Below, piece by piece: positions 26,775 through 35,042 of a stretch of 64,000 nt of DNA. The notes beneath the pieces were generated by a model that was given only the letters and a program-made list of their open reading frames with translations, ran no database searches and was not told the DNA's origin. The position numbers and the translations under genes were made by a program. How positions within the stretch are numbered: position 1 is the first letter of the stretch; each line of letters begins with the position of its first letter. Origin of the DNA: Duganella zoogloeoides (GTDB lineage Bacteria; Pseudomonadota; Gammaproteobacteria; Burkholderiales; Burkholderiaceae_D); contig NZ_CP140152.1 of NCBI RefSeq assembly GCF_034479515.1, positions 5,146,001 through 5,210,000 of the forward strand. The letters are read 5' to 3'.

Positions 26775-27860
26775 TTATTCGGCCTGGTCGAAGTCGATCA
26801 CCACCTTGCCGGTGATGGGGAAGCTCTGGCAGCTGAGCACAAAGCCGCGCGCCACTTCGTAGTCTTCCAGCGCGTAGTTGATGTCCATGTCCACCTGGCC
26901 TTCGACCAGCTTGCAGCGGCACGTGGAGCACACGCCGCCCTTGCACGAGTAGCGCATGTCGATGCCGGCGCGCAGGCCGGCGTCGAGCAGCGACTCCTGG
27001 TCCTGCGCCATGGTGAAGCTGGTCGCGCTGCCGTCCATGATCACCGTCACTTCCGTGTGCTGGTGCGCGCTGTCCGGTGTGGCGGCGTGGGTCCGTGCTT
27101 TTCTCGGGCCGTTGGCGCCGGTGGCGGCAAACAGTTCGACCTTGATCGCGTCCTTCGGCATGCCTGCTGCCTGCAATGCGGCGGACACGCCCAGCATCAT
27201 GTCTTCCGGTCCGCAGATAAAGGCGACATCGACGTCATCGACGCGGGCCCAGTAGCGCAGGAACTCGGCGCACTTGTCCTGCGTGATGCGGCCGTTGAAC
27301 AGGTCGATGTCCTGCTGCTCGCGGCTCATCACGTAGGCGATGCGCAGGCGGTCCAGGTAAATATCCTTGAGGTCGGCCAGTTCCTCGCGGAAGATCACCG
27401 ACGAACTGGCGCGGTTGCCATAGAAGAGCGTGAAGCGGCTGTGCGGCTCGAACGCCAGCGTGGTCTTGATGATCGACAGGATCGGCGTGATGCCGCTGCC
27501 GGCGGCAAAGGCCAGGTAGTGCTTGCGGTTGGCGGCGTCGAGCGGCACGTTGAAGTGGCCGGACGGCGGCATCACGTCGAGCACGGCGCCCGGCTGCAGG
27601 TGATCCACGGCCCAGGACGAAAACAGCCCGCCTTGGGTGCGCTTGATGGCCACGCGCAGCGCATCGTCCTGCACGGCCGAGCAGATCGAGTACGACCGGC
27701 GCACGTCTTCACCGTCGATCTGCGCGCGCAGGGTCAGGTGCTGGCCTTGCTGATAGGCGTAGCTGGCGCGCAGCTCCGGGGGCACGGCAAAGGTGACGGC
27801 AATGGTGTCGCGCGTTTCGTGGCGCACCTGGGACACGGTCAGTGGATGGAATTGGCTCAT
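26775..27860 (-). CDS. paaE: Phenylacetyl-CoA epoxidase reductase subunit
   Basis: A 361-residue reductase. Ferredoxin-reductase-type FAD domain (RRSYSICSAV near 55-64, with GQHLTLRA), NAD domain (FAAGSGITPILSIIKTT; FICGPEDMM) and a C-terminal plant-type 2Fe-2S domain with cysteines in CKGGVCSTCRCKLVEG and a fourth in SCQSFP. It passes electrons from NADPH to the di-iron subunit PaaA. It starts 4 bp after paaD. The linker around residue 230 (GANGPRKARTHAATPDSAHQ) is unusually polar. Confidence 0.95.
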   Translation of the reverse strand: MSQFHPLTVSQVRHETRDTIAVTFAVPPELRASYAYQQGQHLTLRAQIDGEDVRRSYSICSAVQDDALRVAIKRTQGGLFSSWAVDHLQPGAVLDVMPPSGHFNVPLDAANRKHYLAFAAGSGITPILSIIKTTLAFEPHSRFTLFYGNRASSSVIFREELADLKDIYLDRLRIAYVMSREQQDIDLFNGRITQDKCAEFLRYWARVDDVDVAFICGPEDMMLGVSAALQAAGMPKDAIKVELFAATGANGPRKARTHAATPDSAHQHTEVTVIMDGSATSFTMAQDQESLLDAGLRAGIDMRYSCKGGVCSTCRCKLVEGQVDMDINYALEDYEVARGFVLSCQSFPITGKVVIDFDQAE

Positions 27861-27864
27861 GGTT

Positions 27865-28563
27865 TCAGTGACACTTGAAGTAGTCGAACGGTTCGCGGCA
27901 GTCCAGGCATTTATAGAGCGCCTTGCAGGGTGTGGAGCCGAACTGGCTGGTGACTTCGGTGTGGGTCGAGCCGCAGTGGGGACAGGCGATCGCCGGTTTG
28001 GGGACGGCGTGCATTCCCCGGCGCGAGACTGCCGCGGCGGCGGTTACTGCCGTAACAACGGCGGCGCCCCCGCGCAGGCGGCTGATGTCGATCACCTGCG
28101 CCTGTTCGGCCGGCGGTGCGATGCCATAGTTGCGCAGCTTTTCCTTGCCGGTGTCCGTCATCCAGTCCGTGGTCCAGGCAGGCGTGAGCTGCGTGTGCAG
28201 CACCACGTCCATCACGCTGTGTGCATGCAGGGCATCGGTAATCGCCGCGCCGATCACCTGCATGGCGGGGCAGCCGCTGTAGGTAGGTGTGATCGTGATA
28301 TGGCAGGCGCCGTCGTCGGCCACGCGCACGGCGCGCACGATGCCCAGGTCGATGATGCTGATGGCGGGGATTTCGGGGTCGGGGATTTCTGCAAGCCAGC
28401 TGGTTACAAGCGCTTCATCGACGCTGTCACCCGCCGCTCCGTCATCCTCGCGAACGCGGGGATCCAAGCTGAACGTCCCATCAAGCGGTCCATGGATCCC
28501 CGCATGCGCGAGGATGACGGATTCAGGGTTGGCAGGGGAAGGAAATGGTTTGGGTACGCTCAT
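27865..28563 (-). CDS. paaD: Phenylacetyl-CoA epoxidase maturation subunit PaaD, with repeat-derived N-terminal insert
   Basis: A 232-residue protein from ATG 28563, with GGAGGG upstream. From about residue 50 it is a MIP18/SufT-type domain (EIPDPEIPAISIIDLGIVR, TPTYSGCPAMQ with the key Cys), then a C-terminal zinc ribbon (CPHCGS, CLDCREPF, ending DYFKCH). PaaD is needed for a functional PaaABCE epoxidase, probably in metal-centre delivery. Residues about 15-42 (SVILAHAGIHGPLD to LDPRVREDDG) are encoded by an 82-bp palindromic repeat lying inside the reading frame. It stays in frame and therefore probably leaves the domain intact. Order paaC, paaD, paaE is conserved. Confidence 0.93.
   Translation of the reverse strand: MSVPKPFPSPANPESVILAHAGIHGPLDGTFSLDPRVREDDGAAGDSVDEALVTSWLAEIPDPEIPAISIIDLGIVRAVRVADDGACHITITPTYSGCPAMQVIGAAITDALHAHSVMDVVLHTQLTPAWTTDWMTDTGKEKLRNYGIAPPAEQAQVIDISRLRGGAAVVTAVTAAAAVSRRGMHAVPKPAIACPHCGSTHTEVTSQFGSTPCKALYKCLDCREPFDYFKCH
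28439..28520. repeat. 82-bp palindromic interspersed repeat inside paaD
   Basis: Arms 28439-28466 and 28493-28520 (28 bases each) match as inverted repeats at 26 of 28 positions, with a 26-base spacer. Both arms carry CCGTCATCCTCGCG at the outer end and GGGGATCCA at the inner end. This is the style of the dispersed proteobacterial palindromes whose translations read like SVILAHAGI and DPRVREDD. The element is normally intergenic; here it is translated within the 5' end of paaD. I saw no second copy in this window. Confidence 0.85.
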
Positions 28564-28574
28564 GTCGCCCTCCT

Positions 28575-29327
28575 TTACCACTGCGCATTAGGATACGCGC
28601 GCTGCAGGAACTGCATCTCGGCCAGGATATAGCCCAGGTGCTCGGTATGGCGCCCCTGCTTGCCGCCGCTCTGCATCCAGGCGTCCTTGGGTGGCATCGC
28701 CAGCGTGGCTTCGGCAAAAATCTCCGCCACGTGCGCCAGCCATTGCGTGCGCAACGCGTCCGCCGGTGGTGCGATGCCGGCATCGACCATGGCGTGATCG
28801 ACCGCGTCATACGTAAACACCTCGCCGCTGTACATCCACAGCGCGTCGGCGGCGGCCTGGGTTTTGGCGTGGCTGATGGCGGTGCCGTCGCCCATGCGCA
28901 CCACCAGGTCGCCGCTGCGGCGCAGGTGGTACGTGACTTCCTTCAGCGATTTTTCGGCGATGGCGGCAATGCGGGCGTCGCTGCTGTGCGTGAGGCCCGC
29001 GATCAGGAAGTAGTGCCAGGTGTCGAAATAAAACTGCCGCATCATGGTATCGGCGTAGTTGCCGTTCGGTTGCTCGAGCAGCAGGCAGTTCTTGAAGTCG
29101 TGGGCGTCGCGGTGGTAGGCCAGGCGGTCTTCGTCGCGGCCCGCGCCTTCCAGTTCGGCCGCGTACTCGTACCACAGGCGGGTTTGGCCCAGCAGGTCGA
29201 GCGCCACGTTGGACAGCGCCATGTCTTCTTCCAGCGCCGGGCCCTTGCCGCACAGGCGGCACAGCTGCTGGCTCAGGATCAGGGCGTTGTCGCCCAGGCG
29301 CAGCAGGTAGTTGACTTTCGGATCCAT
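28575..29327 (-). CDS. paaC: Phenylacetyl-CoA epoxidase structural subunit PaaC
   Basis: A 250-residue ferritin-like helical protein (LRLGDNALILSQQLCRLCGKGPALEEDMALSN, DLLGQTRLWYEYAAE). PaaC is the catalytically inactive partner of PaaA in the PaaAC core of the bacterial multicomponent ring epoxidase. The gene starts 9 bp after paaB and ends 11 bp before the paaD start, on the minus strand. Length is that of the family. Confidence 0.95.
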   Translation of the reverse strand: MDPKVNYLLRLGDNALILSQQLCRLCGKGPALEEDMALSNVALDLLGQTRLWYEYAAELEGAGRDEDRLAYHRDAHDFKNCLLLEQPNGNYADTMMRQFYFDTWHYFLIAGLTHSSDARIAAIAEKSLKEVTYHLRRSGDLVVRMGDGTAISHAKTQAAADALWMYSGEVFTYDAVDHAMVDAGIAPPADALRTQWLAHVAEIFAEATLAMPPKDAWMQSGGKQGRHTEHLGYILAEMQFLQRAYPNAQW

Positions 29328-29336
29328 GGCCGCTCC

Positions 29337-29633
29337 TTACAAATTCTTCACTTCTTCCGGCATCGGGAAGAAGGTGGGGTGGCGATAGACCTTGCTGTTG
29401 GCCGGCTCGAACAGGGCGCCCTTGTCGGACGGGCTGCTGGCGACGATGTCGGCCGCGCGCACCACCCAGATGCTCACGCCCTCGTTGCGGCGGGTATAGA
29501 CGTCGCGCGCATTGTTGACCGCCATTTCGGCGTCGGGTGCGTGCAGGCTGCCCACGTGCTTGTGCGCCAGGCCGTGCTGGCTGCGGATGAACACTTCCCA
29601 CAGCGGCCATTCTTTGCTCAATTGAGTGCTCAT
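29337..29633 (-). CDS. paaB: Phenylacetyl-CoA epoxidase subunit PaaB
   Basis: A 98-residue protein from ATG 29633. [19 protein letters not shown] and [20 protein letters not shown] match the short PaaB family, which bridges PaaAC dimers in the epoxidase complex. Its ATG overlaps the paaA stop in an ATGA (29630-29633), so translation is coupled. The frame is open further upstream only as a shadow of paaA. Confidence 0.95.
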   Translation of the reverse strand: MSTQLSKEWPLWEVFIRSQHGLAHKHVGSLHAPDAEMAVNNARDVYTRRNEGVSIWVVRAADIVASSPSDKGALFEPANSKVYRHPTFFPMPEEVKNL

Positions 29634-30619
29634 GCGACCTCCTTGATTGCTGCGTGTTTGTCGGCGTGCGCCACCAGCGCCTCGCGGAACCAGGCGCCCT
29701 CCTCCCAGGCATCGACCCGCGTGCGCAGGCGCTCGCGGTTGCACGGGCCATTACCTTTCAAGACATTCTGGAATTCGGTCCAATCGATGGCGCCGAATTC
29801 GTAGTGGCCCGTCTCGGCGTTGAAGTGCAGGTCGGGGTCGGGGACGGTCAGGCCCAGGAACTCGGCCTGCGGCACGGTCTGATCGACCATGCGCTGGCGC
29901 AGTTCGTCGTTGGAAAACAGCTTGATGCGCCATTGCGCCGACTGCGCGCTGTTGACCGATTCGGCGTCGGACGGGCCGAACATCATCAGCGACGGCCACC
30001 ACCAGCGGTTCAGCGCATCCTGCGCCATGGCCTTTTGCTCGGGCGTGCCGCGCGCCAGCGACAGCATGATGTCGTAGCCCTGGCGCGCATGGAATGACTC
30101 TTCCTTGCACACGCGGACCATGGCGCGCGCATATGGTCCGTACGAGCAGCGGCACAGCGGAATCTGGTTGATGATGGCCGAACCATCGACCAGCCAGCCG
30201 ATGGCGCCCATGTCGGCCCACGACAAGGTGGGGTAGTTGAAGATGCTCGAATACTTGGCTTTGCCGCTGTGCAAGGCAGCCAGCAGTTCGTCGCGGGTCA
30301 CGCCCAGGGTCTCGGCGGCGCTGTACAAATACAGGCCGTGGCCGGCTTCGTCCTGGATCTTGGCCAGCAGGATCGATTTGCGCTTGAGCGTGGGGGCGCG
30401 CGTGACCCAGTTGCCTTCCGGTAGCTGACCGACGATTTCCGAATGGGCGTGCTGGGAGATCTGGCGGATCAGGGTTTTGCGGTAGGCGTCGGGCATCCAG
30501 TCCTTGGCCTCGATGCGCACGCCGGCGTCGATGCGGGCCTGGAAGGCGCGCTCGTCGTCGGCCATGTCGGCGGTGGTGCGGACCGTGCTCAGGCCGGTCT
30601 CTACTTGTTGGGCGTACAT
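29630..30619 (-). CDS. paaA: Phenylacetyl-CoA epoxidase catalytic di-iron subunit PaaA
   Basis: A 329-residue protein from ATG 30619, with a strong GGAGGAG ribosome site; an in-frame ATG at 30664 lacks one. Iron ligands lie in the two helix pairs [16 protein letters not shown] and [15 protein letters not shown] of the ferritin-like fold. It inserts one oxygen atom into the ring of phenylacetyl-CoA, giving the 1,2-epoxide. First gene of the operon paaABCDEGHIKJYZ, divergent from paaX across a 153-bp promoter region, and coupled to paaB by ATGA. Confidence 0.97.
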   Translation of the reverse strand: MYAQQVETGLSTVRTTADMADDERAFQARIDAGVRIEAKDWMPDAYRKTLIRQISQHAHSEIVGQLPEGNWVTRAPTLKRKSILLAKIQDEAGHGLYLYSAAETLGVTRDELLAALHSGKAKYSSIFNYPTLSWADMGAIGWLVDGSAIINQIPLCRCSYGPYARAMVRVCKEESFHARQGYDIMLSLARGTPEQKAMAQDALNRWWWPSLMMFGPSDAESVNSAQSAQWRIKLFSNDELRQRMVDQTVPQAEFLGLTVPDPDLHFNAETGHYEFGAIDWTEFQNVLKGNGPCNRERLRTRVDAWEEGAWFREALVAHADKHAAIKEVA

Positions 30620-30655
30620 ATCGTCTCCTCCTCTGTACTGGCTTGAAATCATAAT

Positions 30656-30671
30656 ACGATACACAATTCGT
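30656..30671. promoter_or_regulatory. Candidate operator between paaA and paaX
   Basis: ACGATACACAATTCGT has 4-bp inverted arms ACGA / TCGT around an 8-bp AT-rich centre. It lies 37 bases upstream of the paaA start and 102 upstream of paaX, within the AT-rich divergent promoter region 30620-30772. PaaX-type repressors bind here in related systems, but the site itself is a guess; no convincing -35/-10 pair was fixed. Confidence 0.3.
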
Positions 30672-30772
30672 TTTAGCTACCGTTTTTTTGAGTCATATCA
30701 AAATTCCGCATTCAATACCCTTAAAATGCGTTTCACCCGGTAAACTGCTGTTTTCAGACATTGTTGGCCGAT

Positions 30773-31702
30773 ATGCACTGCTCCGACTGGATCACCGACT
30801 TCCTTGCCCACGACCCGCCGCGCTCGAAATCGCTGGTGGTGACCATCTTCGGCGACGCCATCGTGCCGCACGGCGGCATGGTGTGGCTGGGCAGCCTGAT
30901 CGAGTTGCTGGCGCCGTTCGGCGTCAATGACAGGCTGCTGCGTACGGCCGTGTTCCGGCTGGCGCAGGAGGGCTGGCTCGGCGCCCGGCGCGACGGCCGC
31001 CGCAGCGCCTACGCAATCACGCCCGACGCCATGGCGCGTTTTTCCCACGCCTACCGCCGTATCTACGCCGAGCCGCACGCGCACTGGGACGGCAGCTGGA
31101 CCCTGGTCATCAGCGGCGAAGGCGCGCTGACGCCGGCCGAACGCACGGCCGTGCGCAAGGAACTGTTGTGGGAGGGCTACAGCGTGATCGCGCCCGGCAT
31201 CCTGGGCCATCCGGCTGCCGAACCGGCCGCGCTGGCAGAGGTGCTGGCGCGCCTGGGCGTGGCCGGCAAGCTGTTCGTGGTGCGCGCGGCCACCGTGCCC
31301 GGTGTGGGCGCGCGGTCGCTGGGCCACCTGGTAGCGACCGGCTGGGACGTGCGCGAAGTGGCGGCCGGCTACGAACAATTCCTGGCACGCTTTGCACCGC
31401 TCGCAGAAGGGCTCGACGGCGGCGTGGCCGACCGGCTGACGCCGGAGCAGGCGTTCGTGATCCGTACCCTGCTGATCCACGCCTATCGCCGCGTGCAGTT
31501 GCACGACCCGCAACTGCCGGCCGAACTGCTGCCCGCGCCCTGGCCCGGCACCCAGGCTTACGCCCTGGCGCGCCAGCTATACCTGGCCGTGCACACGGCC
31601 GCCGAACAGCACATCGACAGCGTGCTGCGCCGCGAAGACCCGGAGGCGCCGGCTGCGGAGACGGCGTTTTATGCGCGGTTCGGAGGGTTGCGTCAGGGGT
31701 GA
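30773..31702 (+). CDS. paaX: Transcriptional repressor of phenylacetate catabolism
   Basis: A 309-residue protein from ATG 30773; an in-frame TTG at 30761 is an alternative. The N-terminal winged helix (SKSLVVTIFGDAIVPHGGMVWLGSLIELLAPFGVNDRLLRTAVFRLAQEGWL in outline) and the PaaX C-terminal domain with FVIRTLLIHAYRRVQLHDPQLP and the ending AAEQH are typical. PaaX binds the paa promoters and is released by phenylacetyl-CoA. It is transcribed away from the operon it controls. Its 3' end overlaps the convergent DUF2442 gene by 10 bp. Confidence 0.95.
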   Translation: MHCSDWITDFLAHDPPRSKSLVVTIFGDAIVPHGGMVWLGSLIELLAPFGVNDRLLRTAVFRLAQEGWLGARRDGRRSAYAITPDAMARFSHAYRRIYAEPHAHWDGSWTLVISGEGALTPAERTAVRKELLWEGYSVIAPGILGHPAAEPAALAEVLARLGVAGKLFVVRAATVPGVGARSLGHLVATGWDVREVAAGYEQFLARFAPLAEGLDGGVADRLTPEQAFVIRTLLIHAYRRVQLHDPQLPAELLPAPWPGTQAYALARQLYLAVHTAAEQHIDSVLRREDPEAPAAETAFYARFGGLRQG

Positions 31703-31959
31703 GCGGCTATCAGAGGAAACGCGGAAGGATCACGAATCGAGGCAAGCGACAGGTCGATGTCGAGTGCGGGCCAGTACAGATGCTCAGGCGCAGGCCGCTC
31801 CACCGCGCGCACCAATTCGGCGGGCTGGTCGGCGAACCATGGAAAATCCGCGTAACTGAGCCAAAGTGACTCCGTGCCGAGGTCGAGCCGCAATCCCGAC
31901 TCGTCAATTTCAACCACCTCAACGCCCAGGCTGGGTGGAAAACCATTTTTGCCAGACAT
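31693..31959 (-). CDS. DUF2442 domain protein
   Basis: An 88-residue acidic protein from ATG 31959, with GGGGAGA upstream. The pattern EVVEIDESGLRLDLGTESLWLSYADFPWF and HLYWPALDIDLSLASI fits DUF2442. The function of the family is unknown. It overlaps the upstream DUF4160 gene by 41 bp, an arrangement seen repeatedly for these two families and sometimes compared with toxin-antitoxin modules. The 3' end overlaps paaX by 10 bp. Confidence 0.8.
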   Translation of the reverse strand: MSGKNGFPPSLGVEVVEIDESGLRLDLGTESLWLSYADFPWFADQPAELVRAVERPAPEHLYWPALDIDLSLASIRDPSAFPLIAAHP

Positions 31960-32170
31960 TGCGCATCTCCCCTTGGTGAAGTTCAACAAACTGTTGCGCC
32001 GCTCGTAACTGTCGCGCTGACAGGCCTTTGTTTGAGGCTAACTCGACTACAGGCTCCAACCAAAACTTGGCCTCGCCATCAGGGTGAGACACATGAACAT
32101 GCATTCTGGTTTCCTCCCGCGAAAAGAAAAAATAGCGAAAGCTACCGTCCCGAAATAATGTAGGCGTCAT
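31919..32170 (-). CDS. DUF4160 domain protein
   Basis: An 83-residue protein from ATG 32170, with GGGAG ten bases upstream; ATG 32179 is too close to that site. MTPTLFRDGSFRYFFFSREE and HVHVSHPDGEAKFWLEPVVELA are the DUF4160 signature, with a conserved His-Val-His-Val segment. Function unknown. The C-terminus overlaps the start of the DUF2442 gene by 41 bp, so both are read from one transcript in different frames. The pair could be a small two-gene module; nothing in the sequence proves toxicity. Confidence 0.8.
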   Translation of the reverse strand: MTPTLFRDGSFRYFFFSREETRMHVHVSHPDGEAKFWLEPVVELASNKGLSARQLRAAQQFVELHQGEMRNVWQKWFSTQPGR

Positions 32171-32385
32171 GGCAATCATACTCCCGTGATCCAACGCGGT
32201 GGCGCCGATCATGATGTCCTGAGCGGCGGCAATCAACCACCTTAGCGAGCTTCATCTAGACAGAGCTTGCGCCAGCGCAAACGTACTTGTCGGCATAGTT
32301 GAGATACGCCAAAACGCCACCACACTGTATGATGTCGCCACTGCGCCACAAGCGCTCGACACTGAATTCAACGGGACTATCCACC

Positions 32386-33516
32386 ATGCCTATCAAAATC
32401 AGCCAGCAGTTCGACGCCGGCGCCATCGACGTCATTTCCGCCGACAACCCGGCCGCGATCGACCTGCACATCCGCAAGGACTCGCACGCCGACATTACCC
32501 AGTGGTTCTACTTCCGCGTGCAAGGCGGCGCATCGACCCCGCTGGCGCTGCGTTTCCTCAACGCCGGCAAGACCGCCTACCCCGATGGCTGGAAAGACTA
32601 CCAGGCCGTGGCCAGCTACGACCGCGACAACTGGTTCCGCGTGCCGACGTCGTTTGACGGCGAAGTGATGACGATTAACCACACGCCCGAATACGACAGC
32701 GTCTATTACGCCTATTTCGAGCCGTACTCGTGGGAACGTCACCTGGCGCTGCTGGACAACGCGCAACTGTCGCCGCTGGTCAAACAGATCGACCTGGGCA
32801 GCACCATCGACGGCCGAGACCTGAACATGCTGGTCATCGGCGATCCGGAAGCCGAACAAAAAGTGTGGGTGATCGCACGCCAGCATCCGGGCGAGACGAT
32901 GGCTGAATGGTTCGTGGAAGGCATGGTCGAAGCGCTGCTCGATCCGGCCAACCCGTTCGGCCGCAATTGCCTGAAGGAAGCCGTGTTCTACGTGGTGCCG
33001 AACATGAATCCGGACGGCTCGGTACGCGGCAACCTGCGCACCAACGCTGCCGGCGCCAACCTCAACCGCGAGTGGCTGAACCCGACCATGGAGCGCAGCC
33101 CGGAAGTATTCCTGGTGAAAAACAAGATGCTGGAAATTGGTTGCGACCTGTTCCTCGACATCCATGGCGACGAAGGCCTGCCATACGTATTCGTGGCGGG
33201 CAGCGAGTCGCTGCCGACCTGGACCCCGGACCAGGCCGAAGGCCAGCAATACTTCATCGACAACTTCCTGATCGCCAGCCCGGACTTCCAGGACGAGTAT
33301 GGCTACGGCGAAACCCCGTACACCGACGAAACGCTGACCATGGGCTCGCCCCACATCACGCACCAGTTCGGTTGCCTGTCGCTGACGGTGGAACTGCCGT
33401 TCAAGGACAACGCCAACGATCCGGACGCCGACACCGGCTGGAACGGCGCCCGCAGCGCCGAGCTGGGCAAAGCTGTGCTGCAACCGGTACTGCAAACGCT
33501 GGTCGCGCAGCAGTAA
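32386..33516 (+). CDS. M14-family zinc carboxypeptidase (cytosolic carboxypeptidase type)
   Basis: A 376-residue protein from ATG 32386. The N-terminal beta-rich domain (about 1-120) precedes the M14 domain. Zinc ligands His167 and Glu170 are in RQHPGET, and His260 in LDIHGDEG; the catalytic Glu is probably Glu336 in LTVELPF. Substrate-binding NPDGSVRGNLR and NLNREW are present. This matches bacterial homologues of cytosolic (CCP/AGBL) carboxypeptidases, 370-380 residues long, without a signal peptide. Bacterial substrates are not established. It stands alone, with 104 bp to the next gene. Confidence 0.9.
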   Translation: MPIKISQQFDAGAIDVISADNPAAIDLHIRKDSHADITQWFYFRVQGGASTPLALRFLNAGKTAYPDGWKDYQAVASYDRDNWFRVPTSFDGEVMTINHTPEYDSVYYAYFEPYSWERHLALLDNAQLSPLVKQIDLGSTIDGRDLNMLVIGDPEAEQKVWVIARQHPGETMAEWFVEGMVEALLDPANPFGRNCLKEAVFYVVPNMNPDGSVRGNLRTNAAGANLNREWLNPTMERSPEVFLVKNKMLEIGCDLFLDIHGDEGLPYVFVAGSESLPTWTPDQAEGQQYFIDNFLIASPDFQDEYGYGETPYTDETLTMGSPHITHQFGCLSLTVELPFKDNANDPDADTGWNGARSAELGKAVLQPVLQTLVAQQ

Positions 33517-33620
33517 CGCTTTGCTTGTCCTGGCGCTGCGCCAGGACAAGGCGGACGCCGTCCGCAAAAATACACTGGCCTCCAGCAGGCGCCACCCGGC
33601 GCCCTTCCCGGAGGTTCAGC

Positions 33621-34958
33621 ATGAACATTCTGTTATCTGCGCGCCGCACGGCTGCCGCCTTGTACTGCCTGACATTGCTGGCGGCCTGCAGCACGCCATA
33701 TAGCCCGCCACAGATCCTCGACGCCGATACCCGCTTCCCCGGCCTGGTGGATCTGCCCGCGCAGACCGAAAGCCGCACTACAGATATCCTGCTGGTCAAC
33801 GGCATCTGCACCCACGATTTCCGCTGGGCGCAGCAGGTGGTGGCGCAGCTCGCGCAGGCAATCGACCGCGCCACCCTGTCCACGGCACGCTCCGCCATTG
33901 CTGACGCCGGCGGCATCGAGATCGTGCCGTCCACGGTCGAAACGCCTGCCGGCCGCCTGCGCTTCAACGCCCTGATCTGGTCGCCCCTGACCACGCCGCT
34001 CAAGCGCCAGCTGTGCTACGACCAGACCGGCAAGTCGGCCATCTGCACCGGTACGCCACCGTATCCGCATCAACGTGCGCTCCTGAACGCCCGCCTGAAA
34101 GACACCCTGATCGACGATTGCCTGCCCGACGCGCTGATCTACCAGGGCGTGGCGCGCGATGCGATCCAGCTGCACATGCGCGACGCCATCCTGCACGTGC
34201 TGGCCGGCGATGACACGGCCGACAATGTACCGCTGGTGGTGATCGCACACAGCATGGGCAGCAAAATCATGTTCGACACGCTGCTGCGCATGACGCTGGA
34301 AGCGCCCGCATCGCGCGCCGCCACCACGGCCCGACACACCATGGAGCGAATGCGGATACTGGTGATGGCGGCGAACCAGATTCCGCTGCTGTCGCTGGCC
34401 GATCAGCCGCTGGACGGTGCGGTCGGAGCTACCGGCATTGGAGCTGGCGCTTCTGTCGCTGTCGCTGCCGATGCTGGTGCTGGTGCTGGTGCTGGTGCCG
34501 GTGCCGGTGCTGGGGCTGGTGCTGGGGCTGGTGCTGGTGCCGGTGCTGGGGCTGGGGCTGGAGCTGGAGCTGGAGCTGGAGCTGGGACTGGGGCTGGGGC
34601 TGGAACCGCTGCCGATGCCGGCGGCATTGCCGTACCAGCCCCGGGCGCAGCACCGGCGGCGCCCGACAGCCTGCAACTGCTGCTTCGTCAGCGCGGCAGC
34701 AGCGACCAGCGCCGAGTTCCGGCGCTGCTGACACTGGTCGCATTCAGCGATCCCAGCGATGTGCTGTCATACGCTCTGCCACCGGAGCGCTACGCCAGCG
34801 AGAGCGTCAAGGTGTTCAACATCCTGGTATCGAACGCGCCGACCTGGCTGGGATTGCTGGAGCGGCCGGACCGCGCCCACCTGGATTACCTGAAAAATCC
34901 GGACGTGGGCCGGCTGGTGGCCTGCGGCGTACCGGCCAGCGCCTTGTGCAAGCGATAA
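33621..34958 (+). CDS. Lipoprotein alpha/beta-hydrolase with Ala-Gly repeat
   Basis: A 445-residue protein from ATG 33621 (GGAGG upstream). Lipobox LLAAC (Cys23) implies a lipid-anchored protein. LLVNGICTHDF near residue 57 resembles an oxyanion region, and VIAHSMGSK gives the nucleophile Ser211 in GxSxG-like form (HSMGS). The second half holds an Ala-Gly run of about 22 dipeptides (about residues 285-328) between two normal hydrolase segments; FSDPSDVLSYALP follows it and may hold the acid residue. The repeat probably forms a flexible loop. Substrate unknown. The gene is flanked by an M14 carboxypeptidase and the convergent pmbA. Confidence 0.72.
   Translation: MNILLSARRTAAALYCLTLLAACSTPYSPPQILDADTRFPGLVDLPAQTESRTTDILLVNGICTHDFRWAQQVVAQLAQAIDRATLSTARSAIADAGGIEIVPSTVETPAGRLRFNALIWSPLTTPLKRQLCYDQTGKSAICTGTPPYPHQRALLNARLKDTLIDDCLPDALIYQGVARDAIQLHMRDAILHVLAGDDTADNVPLVVIAHSMGSKIMFDTLLRMTLEAPASRAATTARHTMERMRILVMAANQIPLLSLADQPLDGAVGATGIGAGASVAVAADAGAGAGAGAGAGAGAGAGAGAGAGAGAGAGAGAGAGAGTGAGAGTAADAGGIAVPAPGAAPAAPDSLQLLLRQRGSSDQRRVPALLTLVAFSDPSDVLSYALPPERYASESVKVFNILVSNAPTWLGLLERPDRAHLDYLKNPDVGRLVACGVPASALCKR
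34473..34604 (+). repeat. Hexanucleotide repeat encoding Ala-Gly dipeptides
   Basis: About 22 copies of a 6-bp unit, GCTGGT with GCCGGT, GCTGGG and GCTGGA variants, inside the lipoprotein hydrolase gene. Copies encode Ala-Gly except one Thr-Gly. Because the unit is a multiple of three, copy-number change would alter loop length without a frameshift. Variants are grouped (GGT first, GGA and GGG late), which suggests expansion by local duplication. Confidence 0.9.
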
Positions 34959-34985
34959 ATGATCGCCCCCCTGGCTGCCCCGCCA

Positions 34986-35018
34986 GCAGTACTCATGCAG
35001 TACTGATGCAGTACCACA
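34986..35018. repeat. Three-copy 11-bp direct repeat in intergenic DNA
   Basis: GCAGTACTCAT, GCAGTACTGAT and a degenerate GCAGTACCACA stand head to tail between the lipoprotein hydrolase and pmbA, both of which end here. A CAGGGG/CCCCTG pairing flanks them, so they may lie in a shared terminator region. No function is known. Confidence 0.55.
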
Positions 35019-35042
35019 GGGGCCGGCCCTGGCCGTGCAGGT

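Noticed and set aside
28439..28520. Reading the paaD palindrome as an insertion sequence or MITE with target duplication
   Set aside because: No direct target repeats or transposase were seen; the arms fit a dispersed palindromic repeat better.
34403..34743. Long Pro-Ala or Gln-Pro rich frames on the minus strand across the Ala-Gly repeat
   Set aside because: They are repeat shadows of the lipoprotein hydrolase gene. The hexanucleotide repeat leaves all frames open.
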